Of a stretch of 36,347 nucleotides of DNA, positions 6,857-15,030 are shown in pieces. The notes below the pieces were generated by a model. That model made no database searches and had not been told where the DNA came from. It worked only from the letters and a program-made list of their open reading frames with translations. The DNA comes from an uncultured bacterium. Lineage in GTDB: Bacteria; Verrucomicrobiota; Lentisphaeria; Victivallales; UBA1829. The stretch's first letter is position 1. Each line of letters opens with the position of its first letter. The DNA lies in NCBI GenBank assembly GCA_902774245.1, contig CACYHQ010000029.1, positions 1 through 36,347 on the forward strand, given 5' to 3'. Both the position numbers and the translations under genes were made by a program.

Positions 6857-7639
6857 TTATCCGGATACACGGATGAATGCTTCCAGATGGTCGCAGAACT
6901 CGTCCGGGTGGAGCGTGAAGAATTCCGCATGGTCCTGCCCCTTGTTCTCCACAAAAACCGTGTCGGGAAACGTCTTTTTCATATAAGCGATGTCCCGTTT
7001 GCGGGCGGCGCGTTCCGCCTCGCCGTACCAGTATTGAACAGGGAATGGCGGATGAAAAACAGATTCGGGCATGGAATAGTTGTTCGTGGAGTAAAAGGCC
7101 CGCCAGATCGTCTTCGAGCTCATGCCGGACAGGACTTCCTTCACATACAGCAGATCGTCCCTCGTGAACCTCGACGTATCCGTGAAGGCGTTCAGCATCC
7201 GTACGCCGATGTGTTTTGCAAATTCGAGAGCGCACCAGTCGCGCGCTCCGATCAGGTATGTGAACGCCTTCGGCATCCGATACGGCGTGATCCCGGCATC
7301 GATAACGGCGCACCTGGGGACGATGACGCCTCGCGCAAGCATACGGATCGTCAATGATCCGCCCATGGAGCATCCGTACAGGCAGACGACGTGCTGATGT
7401 CCGTGCCCGATGAGCCATGTCTCAATCTGTTCTTCGATTTCCTCGATACTCGTGAACTCCAGTTCCGGCCGGTCGGGGTCAAGCCCCGGAACGGCAGGGA
7501 CCACGAGATGAAAACGGCGTTCCAGGATCGGGATCACGCGGTCGAAGACATCCCACCACACGCCGAGCGGATGAAACATGACGATGACATCCGAATTCGG
7601 TTTTCCGAATTCATGGACCGTGATTTCGTAATGCTTCAT
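6857..7639 (-). CDS. Alpha/beta hydrolase
   Basis: 260 residues of the alpha/beta-hydrolase fold. The nucleophile elbow reads GCSMGG (GxSxG form), HPLG near residue 22-25 is the expected oxyanion-hole region, and GQDHAEFF near the end supplies the catalytic His. Substrate unknown. I take ATG at 7639, preceded by GTAGGG, because homology starts at MKHYEITVHEF; an in-frame ATG at 7726 overlaps the upstream dtxR stop (TAATG) and could also be used. Last gene of the minus-strand metal operon; whether it serves metal handling is unclear. Confidence 0.8.
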   Translation of the reverse strand: MKHYEITVHEFGKPNSDVIVMFHPLGVWWDVFDRVIPILERRFHLVVPAVPGLDPDRPELEFTSIEEIEEQIETWLIGHGHQHVVCLYGCSMGGSLTIRMLARGVIVPRCAVIDAGITPYRMPKAFTYLIGARDWCALEFAKHIGVRMLNAFTDTSRFTRDDLLYVKEVLSGMSSKTIWRAFYSTNNYSMPESVFHPPFPVQYWYGEAERAARKRDIAYMKKTFPDTVFVENKGQDHAEFFTLHPDEFCDHLEAFIRVSG

Positions 7640-7725
7640 CGTGATTGCCCTACCTGCGTTCGTTTCCCAAGGTATCGTTCTCCCGTTTTTTCGGACTTGG
7701 CTTGCAACAGCCGGATTATCCTGCA

Positions 7726-8409
7726 TTATGACATCGTTTTCGGCTTTTTGTGAGACCTGACCCAGATATTTTCCGCAAGCGAGGTCGGCACATTGAACGT
7801 GCCGCCCGCGATGGACACGCGAATGGAGGAACGGTCAAGGGAGAACCCCTCCATGGTTATTTCATCACCTGATTTGAACGGTATTTCCGCATCCGGCAGG
7901 ATATTGCGTCCGAACTTCTCCGCAACGGCTTTTTCTCCGGGGATGCACTCGGAAAGGACCTTGAGTTCGGGACGTGCCAGCGCTTCGGTCAGATATATCT
8001 GCAAAGCATGGGCATCGGTGCGCTTACCGATGGCTTCCGAGAAAAGCACAAACCTGCGAATGGTGTCCGCGTCCACGATATGCTCCAGACGGCACGCCGT
8101 TTCCGATGCTTTGTCCTGCGGCAGGCCGAGGATTTCGGAAAAGAAACGTTTCAGGATGCCGTGACGGCGTATTACGTCATGAGCGATCAGGCGCCCCTTC
8201 GCCGTGAGCTGCACCGGATAATGTGTGCTGTATACGATGCATCCCATCTTTTCGAGCTGCCGAAGTGCGCCGGTCACGGACGGCATTTTTACGTTCAGTT
8301 TCGCCGCGATCTCCTTGGCGTGGGCGTGTCCCTCGACTTCGATCAACTCCGCGATCGCCTCAAGGTAGTCTTCCAGACTTTCCGTCAACTGCAGGTTCGC
8401 ACTCTTCAT
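7726..8409 (-). CDS. DtxR/MntR-family metal-dependent regulator with C-terminal FeoA-like domain
   Basis: 227 residues. N-terminal winged helix (about 1-70; SLEDYLEAI, then HAKEIAAKLNVKMPSVTGAL as recognition region), dimerisation and metal domain (about 71-140) with RRHGILKRFF and ACRLEH carrying family metal ligands, and a C-terminal SH3-like FeoA-type domain (about 155-227). ATG 8409 follows AAGGGGAAAG. The family binds DNA when loaded with Fe(II) or Mn(II). Its place inside an operon for a metal ATPase suggests it controls that operon; the AGTTAGT-N4-ACTAACT palindrome at 5309 is a plausible further target. Iron versus manganese cannot be fixed from sequence. Confidence 0.9.
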   Translation of the reverse strand: MKSANLQLTESLEDYLEAIAELIEVEGHAHAKEIAAKLNVKMPSVTGALRQLEKMGCIVYSTHYPVQLTAKGRLIAHDVIRRHGILKRFFSEILGLPQDKASETACRLEHIVDADTIRRFVLFSEAIGKRTDAHALQIYLTEALARPELKVLSECIPGEKAVAEKFGRNILPDAEIPFKSGDEITMEGFSLDRSSIRVSIAGGTFNVPTSLAENIWVRSHKKPKTMS

Positions 8410-8495
8410 CTTTCCCCTTTTTTTGATAACTTGATGGCATGACCCGCCGCCCCTGAAAAGAGACGGCAGGTGAAAATTGTTTTGCCTGTGCGGCG

Positions 8496-8780
8496 TCAGG
8501 CCTGTGCAGGCTCGGCGGGAGCCGAAGTCGCTTCCGTGGCGGCTTGTTTCGCGGCCAGTTCGCGTTCGGCGATCAGGTCTTCGATGCGTTCCTTGAGCGT
8601 CGCGAGATCCTCGATGTTCATGGATTCGATCGGCTGCTTGTCGCTGACGGGGATGTCGAGCCCGTGCGAACGCAGGAATTCGTTGATCTTGTCCTGATTC
8701 TTCTGGTAGAGGTAGAACCCGACTGCCGCCACGCCGACGCCGACTGCCGCGCCGACCAGATGTTCTGATGTGATAGCCAT
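8496..8780 (-). CDS. Small membrane protein of the metal/ferrosome-like operon
   Basis: 94 residues: one Gly/Ala/Val-rich membrane segment (about 8-25), then FYLYQKNQDKINEFLRSHG, a helical stretch MNIEDLATLKERIEDLIAERE likely to form a coiled coil, and an Ala/Pro/Glu-rich end. ATG 8780 is preceded by AAAAGGAG. No enzyme motif. Small single-span proteins with such a Glu/Lys helix accompany P1B-6 ATPases in iron-organelle clusters as far as I recall; here it could be a membrane-shaping or scaffold component, which is inference. It lies 90 bases after the ATPase gene on the same strand. Confidence 0.75.
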   Translation of the reverse strand: MAITSEHLVGAAVGVGVAAVGFYLYQKNQDKINEFLRSHGLDIPVSDKQPIESMNIEDLATLKERIEDLIAERELAAKQAATEATSAPAEPAQA

Positions 8781-8870
8781 TTTGCAACTCCTTTTGGTGT
8801 TAGTTGTGGTTGGTTATTGTTATTGCGGAACAGCATCCCAAAAGAGACCGTTCCCCGGTACGATTTCAGG

Positions 8871-11096
8871 TCATGTGTGCTTCATCGGCTCGTGCATGTC
8901 GTAGAAGAAGATCCGCAGGGAGTTCCCGACGACGAGGATGGTGCTGGCGTTGTGCATCACGGCTCCGGCGATGACCGGCAGGACGCCGAGCCCGCCGAAG
9001 AGCAGCCCGGCAGTATTGATCCCGATCGACACGATGAAATTCTGCTTGATGATGTTCATGGTGTGATGCGCCAGCCCGTAGACGCCGGAAAGCATAAGGG
9101 CATTGTCGCCCGCGATGGTGATGTCCGCAGCCTCCATGGCGACGTCCGTGCGGGTCTTGCCGAGGGCGACGCCGACGTCGGCATAGGCGAGTCCCGGCGC
9201 ATCGTTGATGCCGTCGCCGACCATCACGACCTTGCTGCCGCGCGACTGGAGACGGAGCACTGCCCGCGCCTTGTCTTCGGGGAGCAGTTCGGATTCGAAA
9301 CTGTCGAGCCCGAGCCTGTGCGCCACCACGTCCGCCTGCTGTTCCAGGTCTCCTGTCAGCAGAACGATGTCATCGACGCCTGCGTAACGGAGCCTGTTCA
9401 GCGCCTTTTTCATGTTTTCGCGGAGCGGATCGCGGATTCCGATCAGACCGATGATCTCGTCGTCGCGCGCCACGAAGATGACACTTTCGCCGTTGGCGAA
9501 GAGTTTCGACGCCTGATCCCGCATCGGGTGCGTGTGGATGCCGCATTCATTGAGGAACCGCTTGCTCCCCACGCGGATGCAGTGTCCGTCCACGTCAGTG
9601 TAAACACCGCGTCCGACGACGGTCTGGATCTCCGTATGAAGCGGGATTGAGCCGCCGGAGATCTGAAGGTGCGACAGAATCGCCGCCGCCATCGGGTGTT
9701 TGGACGTCTCCTCGGCGGCTGCGGCATACTGGATGACATCGATGCGTGAATAACGATCCGAAACGGTCATGACGCTTTCCACGCGCGGTTTCCCCTCGGT
9801 GAGCGTTCCGGTCTTGTCCAGGATCAGTGTATCGGCTTCGGTCAGCGCTTCGATGGAGCCGCCACCCTTGATCAGGACGCCTTCGCGCGCCGCCGTGCTG
9901 ATCGCGGCGGACAGCGCCGCCGCTGTGGAAAGCCGGATGCCGCAGGAATAGTCGATGATAAGCATGTTCAACGCGCGTCCGATGTCGCGGGTCGCCATGT
10001 AGACGACCCCGGCAAGCAGGATATTGACGGGCACCAGCGCCGAGGAGAATTTGTCCGCATAGGTCTGAATGGCGGCCTTCTTCCCGGCGGCGTCCTCGAC
10101 CATGTGGATGATCCGCGAAACGGCGGTCTGATCGCCCACGGACTCCACGCGCGCTGTGATCGTGCCTTCCACGACCACGGTCCCGGCAAATATTTTGCCG
10201 CCCTTTTCGCGCAGGACGGATTCGAACTCGCCCGTGATCGGAGCCTGGTTGATCGTTGCGCGTCCGGACAGGATGACGCCGTCCGCGCAAATCTTCTCGC
10301 CCGTATGGATTACGATCAGGTCGTTCTTTTTGAGCTCGGAGACGTGGATGCGCTCCAGCGGGGAGTCCGGTTCGTCCGATTTCAGCCGCCACACTTCCTC
10401 GTGGTTGTCTACAGAGAGCATGTCCCGGATGGCGTTTCTTGTGCGGTCCATCGTGTACACGGTCATAGCTTCGGCGGCGTCGTGCAGGAGCAATACGGTC
10501 AGAGCGGATGCACTCTTGCCCGCCAGCACACTGGAAAGCACCGCCATTGCGCTCAATGTGTCGGCGTTCGGAAGGAACGTCTTTCTCAGAGCGCGGAATC
10601 CGCTTTTGAAAAGCGGGAAAGCCAAAAGCAGCGCGCCGAATCCGGTCATGCCGAAAACGCGGCCCGTAATCGTGGCGGGAATCGCCGCACGGGAAATCCA
10701 TGAGGTCAGAAGCAGTCCGCCTGCACTGATGCTCCGCATGAGCATGGTCTGAAGTCCTTCCTCATGCAGGTCGCGTTCCTGCACCATCAGCAGATTGCGT
10801 TCCTCGCGTTCCTGCTGAAGCGCATTCAGCGAGTGCATCCCGATGATGTGTTCCACGGACTCCAGCAGCGCCTCGTCATTCGTACGCTCCGGGTCGTAAT
10901 AAAGAATGACGGACGATGCGGCGCAGTTCATCCGCAGGGACTGCACACCGCGCAGTTCGGAGAAATGCGCCTCCAGGTCGTCCTGTTCCTGCCGGAGATA
11001 CCGCACGGCGCGGCAGGTGATCCGTACACGTCCGCGCATCCTGTGCGCGAAGCCGCATTTCAGGAGCGGGCGTTTCCGATTGTTCGTAAAAACCAT
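8871..11096 (-). CDS. fezB: P1B-type metal ATPase, FezB-like (P1B-6)
   Basis: 741 residues. The N-terminus (about 15-75) is an HMA2-type fold with HRMRGRVRI at 18-26 in place of a CxxC metal site. Six or more membrane segments follow, with TGE at 288-290, phosphorylated Asp427 in DKTGT, KHP at 466-468 and GDGINDAP at 627-634. The membrane metal motif is DYSCG (382-386), not CPC, which excludes the copper and Zn/Cd classes and fits the P1B-6 group that includes FezB of ferrosomes. ATG 11096 has AAGGAG upstream; a longer frame from 11180 overlaps the gap and lacks a ribosome site. Flanked by two HMA2 proteins, a small membrane protein and a DtxR regulator. Probable job: iron pumping into a membrane compartment or out of the cell. 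Family certain, fez assignment good but inferred. Confidence 0.85.
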   Translation of the reverse strand: MVFTNNRKRPLLKCGFAHRMRGRVRITCRAVRYLRQEQDDLEAHFSELRGVQSLRMNCAASSVILYYDPERTNDEALLESVEHIIGMHSLNALQQEREERNLLMVQERDLHEEGLQTMLMRSISAGGLLLTSWISRAAIPATITGRVFGMTGFGALLLAFPLFKSGFRALRKTFLPNADTLSAMAVLSSVLAGKSASALTVLLLHDAAEAMTVYTMDRTRNAIRDMLSVDNHEEVWRLKSDEPDSPLERIHVSELKKNDLIVIHTGEKICADGVILSGRATINQAPITGEFESVLREKGGKIFAGTVVVEGTITARVESVGDQTAVSRIIHMVEDAAGKKAAIQTYADKFSSALVPVNILLAGVVYMATRDIGRALNMLIIDYSCGIRLSTAAALSAAISTAAREGVLIKGGGSIEALTEADTLILDKTGTLTEGKPRVESVMTVSDRYSRIDVIQYAAAAEETSKHPMAAAILSHLQISGGSIPLHTEIQTVVGRGVYTDVDGHCIRVGSKRFLNECGIHTHPMRDQASKLFANGESVIFVARDDEIIGLIGIRDPLRENMKKALNRLRYAGVDDIVLLTGDLEQQADVVAHRLGLDSFESELLPEDKARAVLRLQSRGSKVVMVGDGINDAPGLAYADVGVALGKTRTDVAMEAADITIAGDNALMLSGVYGLAHHTMNIIKQNFIVSIGINTAGLLFGGLGVLPVIAGAVMHNASTILVVGNSLRIFFYDMHEPMKHT

Positions 11097-11136
11097 GATC
11101 TCTCCTTTTTGAGTTGAAATACGCTTTTGTTTCCAA

Positions 11137-11517
11137 CTATTTGAGGTAATTGTGCCAGATGCGATTAAGCCTGTCCGCAATGGCTCCCGGCGCGATCATT
11201 TCCGGCCGGTCGGCCTTGCGGAAATACTCCATGAGAGAAGCCCATGCCTCGTTCAGGCGTTCCAGAATGATCTGTTCCGAAGTCGTCCGGACATCGTAGG
11301 TCAACAGCAGGTTTCCGGTCAGGATGTTCAACGAAGCGGACTCCACGCCCGGCAGACGCAGGATCTCGTCCTGTACCGGCTGCATGTATTCCTTCGCGAG
11401 TTCGGGATATTGCCGGACGCCGTAGATCTGCACGCGAAGTCTGCCCGGAAGGCTGTGTACGGGTTTGATTTTCTTCACGCAGGAGAGCCACAGGCAAAAC
11501 AGCGGATTGTTCAACAT
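11137..11517 (-). CDS. HMA2-domain protein (RGR-type)
   Basis: 126 residues. HSLPGRLRVQI near residue 20 and GVESASLNILTGNLLLTYD in the middle match the HMA2 fold, a ferredoxin-like domain lacking the CxxC of true heavy-metal-associated domains. The N-terminal NPLFCLWLSCV is hydrophobic and may touch the membrane. ATG 11517 has AAAGGAG upstream. It lies 22 bases after the upstream gene and 40 before the ATPase, so one operon. Comparable HMA-like proteins occur in ferrosome operons beside FezB; the role may be docking or metal delivery. Confidence 0.8.
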   Translation of the reverse strand: MLNNPLFCLWLSCVKKIKPVHSLPGRLRVQIYGVRQYPELAKEYMQPVQDEILRLPGVESASLNILTGNLLLTYDVRTTSEQIILERLNEAWASLMEYFRKADRPEMIAPGAIADRLNRIWHNYLK

Positions 11518-11539
11518 GAGCGGAACTCCTTTTTCCTGT

Positions 11540-12085
11540 TCAGCGGTCGATGGCCTGGAAGAGCCACCAGACGACGCTCAGCGGATTGAACGCCGTCGAG
11601 CCGCGTCCGAGCAGTCCGCGGATCAGGACGACGAGCAGGAGCAGCGTCATCGCGGAACGCAGATCGACAAATCCGTGCGTGTTGCGGAGCAGAGCCTGAT
11701 CCAGCGCGAACCGGACATTCTTCACGCCCGTTCCCAGCACGGACTGATGCGCGCGGCGCAGCTGTTCGAACTCGAAACAATGCGTCGCGGCGGACACGAT
11801 CACCATCGGCGTCAGGACCGCCGGATTGTACAGGATCAGGACCGTGCCGAGGAAGACATTGACGGAGACCTGTTCGATTCCTTCAAGTCCGGCGAGACGG
11901 CGTCGGAAAAGTTCGGCCTCGGCCACCCTTTGGCGCAGACTCGGAATACGCAGGCGAATGCGTCCGGGTATGGCATGCACCAGTTCCAGGACGCCGGAAA
12001 ACGACGGGATGCTCAACTGTTCGCGATACGCGGACAGCAGCTCCTTCAGCGCGGAATTCCCGCACGAGCAGTTCAGAGATTTCAT
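11540..12085 (-). CDS. HMA2-domain membrane protein (RGR-type), first gene of operon
   Basis: 181 residues. HAIPGRIRLRIP and GIEQVSVNVFLGTVLILYNP form an HMA2 domain; a hydrophobic stretch SAMTLLLLVVLIRGLLG near the end is a membrane segment, followed by WWLFQAIDR. The N-terminus has NCSCGN, a possible metal or redox pair. ATG 12085 follows AAAGGTCGAG; an ATG ten codons earlier lacks a site. The three proteins in a row sharing a G-R-x-R motif suggest a physical complex. Confidence 0.8.
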   Translation of the reverse strand: MKSLNCSCGNSALKELLSAYREQLSIPSFSGVLELVHAIPGRIRLRIPSLRQRVAEAELFRRRLAGLEGIEQVSVNVFLGTVLILYNPAVLTPMVIVSAATHCFEFEQLRRAHQSVLGTGVKNVRFALDQALLRNTHGFVDLRSAMTLLLLVVLIRGLLGRGSTAFNPLSVVWWLFQAIDR

Positions 12086-12292
12086 TCTCGACCTTTTTTG
12101 TTTGTTCTGCGGCACGGACGGGCGGACGCATCCTGTCGGAACAGAATTACCCTCACGGCAAAAGCCTGATGAAAAACGTTTTGACCGGCCTCCCGCCTGT
12201 CAATCCCTTTTCTGCTTCTTGCTTCACAGTGCCGTTTCTGCCCTCGGAAGCGCATCGCACCCGGCGAAACCGGATGTTAGTTCTCCTTTTTC

Positions 12293-12317
12293 TGAAAAAA
12301 TATAGCATGTTTTTTCA
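12293..12317 (-). promoter_or_regulatory. Palindrome over the fez-like promoter
   Basis: TGAAAAAA-N9-TTTTTTCA, a perfect 8-bp inverted repeat centred on the -10 of the minus-strand operon. Candidate repressor site; its regulator is unknown and it does not resemble the palindrome at 5309. Confidence 0.45.
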
Positions 12318-12326
12318 AAAAAACAA
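12299..12326 (-). promoter_or_regulatory. Promoter of the ferrosome-like operon
   Basis: On the minus strand: TTGTTT (12321-12326), 16-base spacer, TATATT (12299-12304). Transcription would begin near 12292, leaving a leader of about 200 bases before ATG 12085. Confidence 0.55.
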
Positions 12327-12387
12327 CCCGGAGAACAAAAAAATATATGACACAGGCAAGAACAAAAACATCACCAAAGAAGTTGTC

Positions 12388-12415
12388 TTGATTTTCCGCC
12401 GAAAAATGCTATAGT
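12388..12415 (+). promoter_or_regulatory. Promoter of the CadA-type ATPase
   Basis: TTGATT (12388-12393), 16-base spacer, TATAGT (12410-12415), within the recurring TATAGTAT. Divergent from the fez-like promoter about 60 bases away. Confidence 0.65.
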
Positions 12416-12428
12416 ATTCTTGTTGGTT

Positions 12429-12444
12429 TTGCCCGATGGGGCAA
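12429..12444 (+). promoter_or_regulatory. Short hairpin at the 5' end of the cadA-type leader
   Basis: TTGCCC-GATG-GGGCAA, perfect 6-bp stem starting 14 bases after the -10 box. It contains the ATG at 12436, which therefore is an unlikely start. Confidence 0.5.
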
Positions 12445-12486
12445 CGAAACACCGTCCAGTCTAAAGGGAGGCTCGCAAAGACTGTC

Positions 12487-14601
12487 ATGAAGCGAGTATA
12501 TTTGTTAAAGGGGCTGACATGCCCGAACTGTTCCGCGAAGGTCGAAAAAGACGCGGGCGAATTGAACGGAGTCCGAGCTTCGTCCGTCAACCTGATGAAG
12601 CAGACGCTCTCGATAGAATCCGATGCCCCGGCGGAATTCCTGCTGATGGAAATAACGGGAATCGTCCACAAACACGAGCCGGATGTGGAAGTTTCCGAAT
12701 TGAACACGGATGAGCACAAATCCACCGGCGAAACGGAATCCGCCGATGAATGCCGGATTCTGATCCTCCGCCTGCTCATCGGGGCTGTCATCTTCGGCAT
12801 CGGGATCGCCTGTGCCGTTTTTTTGAAAGCGCCACCGTATGTTGAGATTGTGTTTCTCGTCGTCTCTTACCTCGTTCTGGGCGGCGACGTCGTGTGGCGG
12901 GCGCTTGTCAACATCTTGAGGGGACGCGTCTTCGATGAACATTTCCTGATGAGCGTGTCCACGATCGGCGCGTTCGTCATCGGGGAATATCCGGAGGCGG
13001 TTGCCGTGATGCTGTTCTATCAGGTCGGAGAGTTTTTCCAGACTCTGGCAGTCAGACGTTCCGCGCGTTCCATTTCCCAGTTGATGGACCTGCGCCCGGA
13101 TTCCGCGACGGTCCTGCGGAACGGCGAACGCATCGAAGTCTCCCCCGAAACCGTTTCCATCGGGGAGGCCATCATCGTGAAGCCCGGCGAAAAAATCCCG
13201 CTGGACGGCATTGTACTTGAAGGCGACTCCTTGGTGGATACGCGCGCCTTGACCGGGGAATCCGTCCCGCGCACGGTGCGTCCCGGAGACACCGTCCTGT
13301 CCGGGTGCGTGAATCAGGACGGCATCCTGACGGTCAAAACGACGAAGGCGTTCGGAGAGTCCACGGCCTCGAAGATCGTCGACCTGGTGGAGAACGCTTC
13401 CAGCCGGAAGGCAAAGACGGAGAACTTCATCACAACGTTCGCCCGTTACTACACCCCGGTCGTAGTCGCCATGGCGGCTGTTCTGGCAATCCTGCCGCCC
13501 CTCGTTTACGGCGGAGACTGGACCGACTGGATCCGGCGCGGATTCGTTTTCCTCGTCGTGTCCTGTCCGTGTGCGCTGGTCATTTCCATCCCGCTGACGT
13601 TCATCGGCGGCATCGGCGCAGCCTCAAAACGGGGTGTTCTCGTCAAAGGCGGGAATTTCCTGGAAGCGCTGAACAAGGCAAGCATCATCGTGTTCGACAA
13701 GACCGGAACCCTGACGCAGGGCACGTTCAAAGTAACGGGCGTCTTTCCTGCATCCGGTTTTTCGGAAGAACAGATTCTGGAATACGCCGCTCAGGCGGAA
13801 CAATTCTCCAGTCATCCGATTGCGAAATCCATTCTCGCCGCCTATGGAAAAGATGTGGATCCCTCCGCTGTTGCCGACTGCAAGGAACTTTCCGGGCACG
13901 GGATTTGCGCCTTGATCGGAGACAAAACCGTGCTTACGGGCAATGCGAAGCTGATGCGGAACGAACGGATCGAGTTCGCGGAGAGCGTGATGCCGGGAAC
14001 CAAAGTCTATATGGCGGTGAACGGGCAGTATGCCGGATGCGTGGTGATCTCCGACGAACTGAAGCCGGACAGCAAACACGCGGTCGCCGAGCTGAAACGT
14101 CTGGGCGTGGAACGGATCGTGATGCTGACCGGAGACGTGGATGCCGCGGCAAAACCGGTCGCGGAAGAATTGCGTCTCGACGAATACCACGCACAGCTTC
14201 TCCCTGCTCAGAAAGTTGAAATGATCGAACGTTTGGACCGCGAAAAGCGGAAAGAAAGCAAGCTCGCGTTCGTCGGGGACGGCATCAACGACGCCCCCGT
14301 GCTCGCCCGAGCGGACATCGGCATCGCGATGGGCGGCCTTGGTTCGGATGCGGCGATTGAGGCGGCCGATGTCGTGCTGATGACGGATGAACCGTCCAAG
14401 CTGGTCGATGCGATCACCGTGGCGAGAAGGACACGGCGCATCGTCGTGCAGAACATCGCAATCGCGATCGGGATCAAGTGCGCATTTCTGATCCTCGGCG
14501 CGCTCGGCATCGCGGGGATGTGGGAAGCCGTATTCGGCGACGTCGGTGTTACGATCATCTCCGTCCTGAACGCCATGAGGATTATGAAAGGACACCTCTA
14601 A
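12487..14601 (+). CDS. Zn/Cd/Pb-type P1B ATPase (CadA/ZntA class)
   Basis: 704 residues; exports divalent heavy metals. An N-terminal HMA domain carries GLTCPNC (metal cysteines 12 and 15). The membrane metal site is CPC at 360-362, with TGE at 256-258, phosphorylated Asp404 in DKTGT, SSHP (hinge) and GDGINDAP later. Near the end EAVFGDVGVTIISVLNAMR has the Asp-x-Gly of Zn/Cd pumps. The start at ATG 12487 is chosen because homology begins at MKRVYLLKGLTCPNC; AGGGAG lies 16 bases upstream, rather far. An in-frame ATG at 12436 sits in a hairpin only about 14 bases after the predicted transcript start. It is divergent from the ferrosome-like operon, giving two metal ATPases of different classes back to back. 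Confidence 0.93.
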   Translation: MKRVYLLKGLTCPNCSAKVEKDAGELNGVRASSVNLMKQTLSIESDAPAEFLLMEITGIVHKHEPDVEVSELNTDEHKSTGETESADECRILILRLLIGAVIFGIGIACAVFLKAPPYVEIVFLVVSYLVLGGDVVWRALVNILRGRVFDEHFLMSVSTIGAFVIGEYPEAVAVMLFYQVGEFFQTLAVRRSARSISQLMDLRPDSATVLRNGERIEVSPETVSIGEAIIVKPGEKIPLDGIVLEGDSLVDTRALTGESVPRTVRPGDTVLSGCVNQDGILTVKTTKAFGESTASKIVDLVENASSRKAKTENFITTFARYYTPVVVAMAAVLAILPPLVYGGDWTDWIRRGFVFLVVSCPCALVISIPLTFIGGIGAASKRGVLVKGGNFLEALNKASIIVFDKTGTLTQGTFKVTGVFPASGFSEEQILEYAAQAEQFSSHPIAKSILAAYGKDVDPSAVADCKELSGHGICALIGDKTVLTGNAKLMRNERIEFAESVMPGTKVYMAVNGQYAGCVVISDELKPDSKHAVAELKRLGVERIVMLTGDVDAAAKPVAEELRLDEYHAQLLPAQKVEMIERLDREKRKESKLAFVGDGINDAPVLARADIGIAMGGLGSDAAIEAADVVLMTDEPSKLVDAITVARRTRRIVVQNIAIAIGIKCAFLILGALGIAGMWEAVFGDVGVTIISVLNAMRIMKGHL

Positions 14602-14648
14602 AAATTGGTTTTCGGCGGCTTTTCGCGTCTGGACAAAGTCCAACTGGT

Positions 14649-14691
14649 AAGATTTTCGGTGGTTACCTTCAGGTAGCCACGCTCAAATCTT
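14649..14691. terminator. Stem-loop between cadA-type gene and convergent small ORF
   Basis: Outer stem AAGATTT/AAATCTT (14649-14655 with 14685-14691) encloses an inner 10-bp stem (14659-14668 with 14671-14680, one wobble). A smaller TGGAC-AAA-GTCCA lies at 14630-14642. No T-run, so a role in termination is only probable. The rest of 14602-14836 shows nothing I can name. Confidence 0.45.
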
Positions 14692-14836
14692 CCTGCATTG
14701 TCCTTTTGGTCCATGCGCTGAAAAATCCATCCGATCGAATTTTTAGAGATACCCGAAAGTCTGAATTCCCCGGGGATTTATCCTCCGCGTTACATTCTTC
14801 TTTTGAGCAAGATTTCAATCGGAAGCCCGGCAAGAG

Positions 14837-15025
14837 TCAATCCTCGTTCCTCTCCCGCTTCGCGATGGCTTCAAGGAACCTCGGCACAACGGCATGGAGC
14901 TTCACGGGACCGATGCCGGGAAAAGTGTAGTTGCCAGTACGAACGGCCGTGATTTCCGCGGCTTTCACTTTCGCATAGCCGGGATGACGGTGCTCTTCTT
15001 CCTCGCATTCGCGGGACAGAGACAA
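14837..15025 (-). CDS. Small hypothetical protein at the end of the RND operon
   Basis: 62 residues from TTG at 15025, weak AGG upstream, five bases after the RND pump's stop. Highly charged N-terminus (ECEEEEHRH), then VKAAEITAVRTGNYTFPGIGPVKLHAVVPRF and a Lys/Arg/Glu-rich end. The GIGPVKL segment suggests a folded domain, not noise, but I do not recognise the family. It may be a short regulator or the remnant of a longer gene. Low confidence that it is translated. Confidence 0.35.
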   Translation of the reverse strand: MSLSRECEEEEHRHPGYAKVKAAEITAVRTGNYTFPGIGPVKLHAVVPRFLEAIAKRERNED

Positions 15026-15030
15026 TCCTG

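Noticed and set aside
8871..11096. Copper-exporting (CopA) ATPase
   Set aside because: No CxxC in the N-terminal domain and no CPC in the membrane site.
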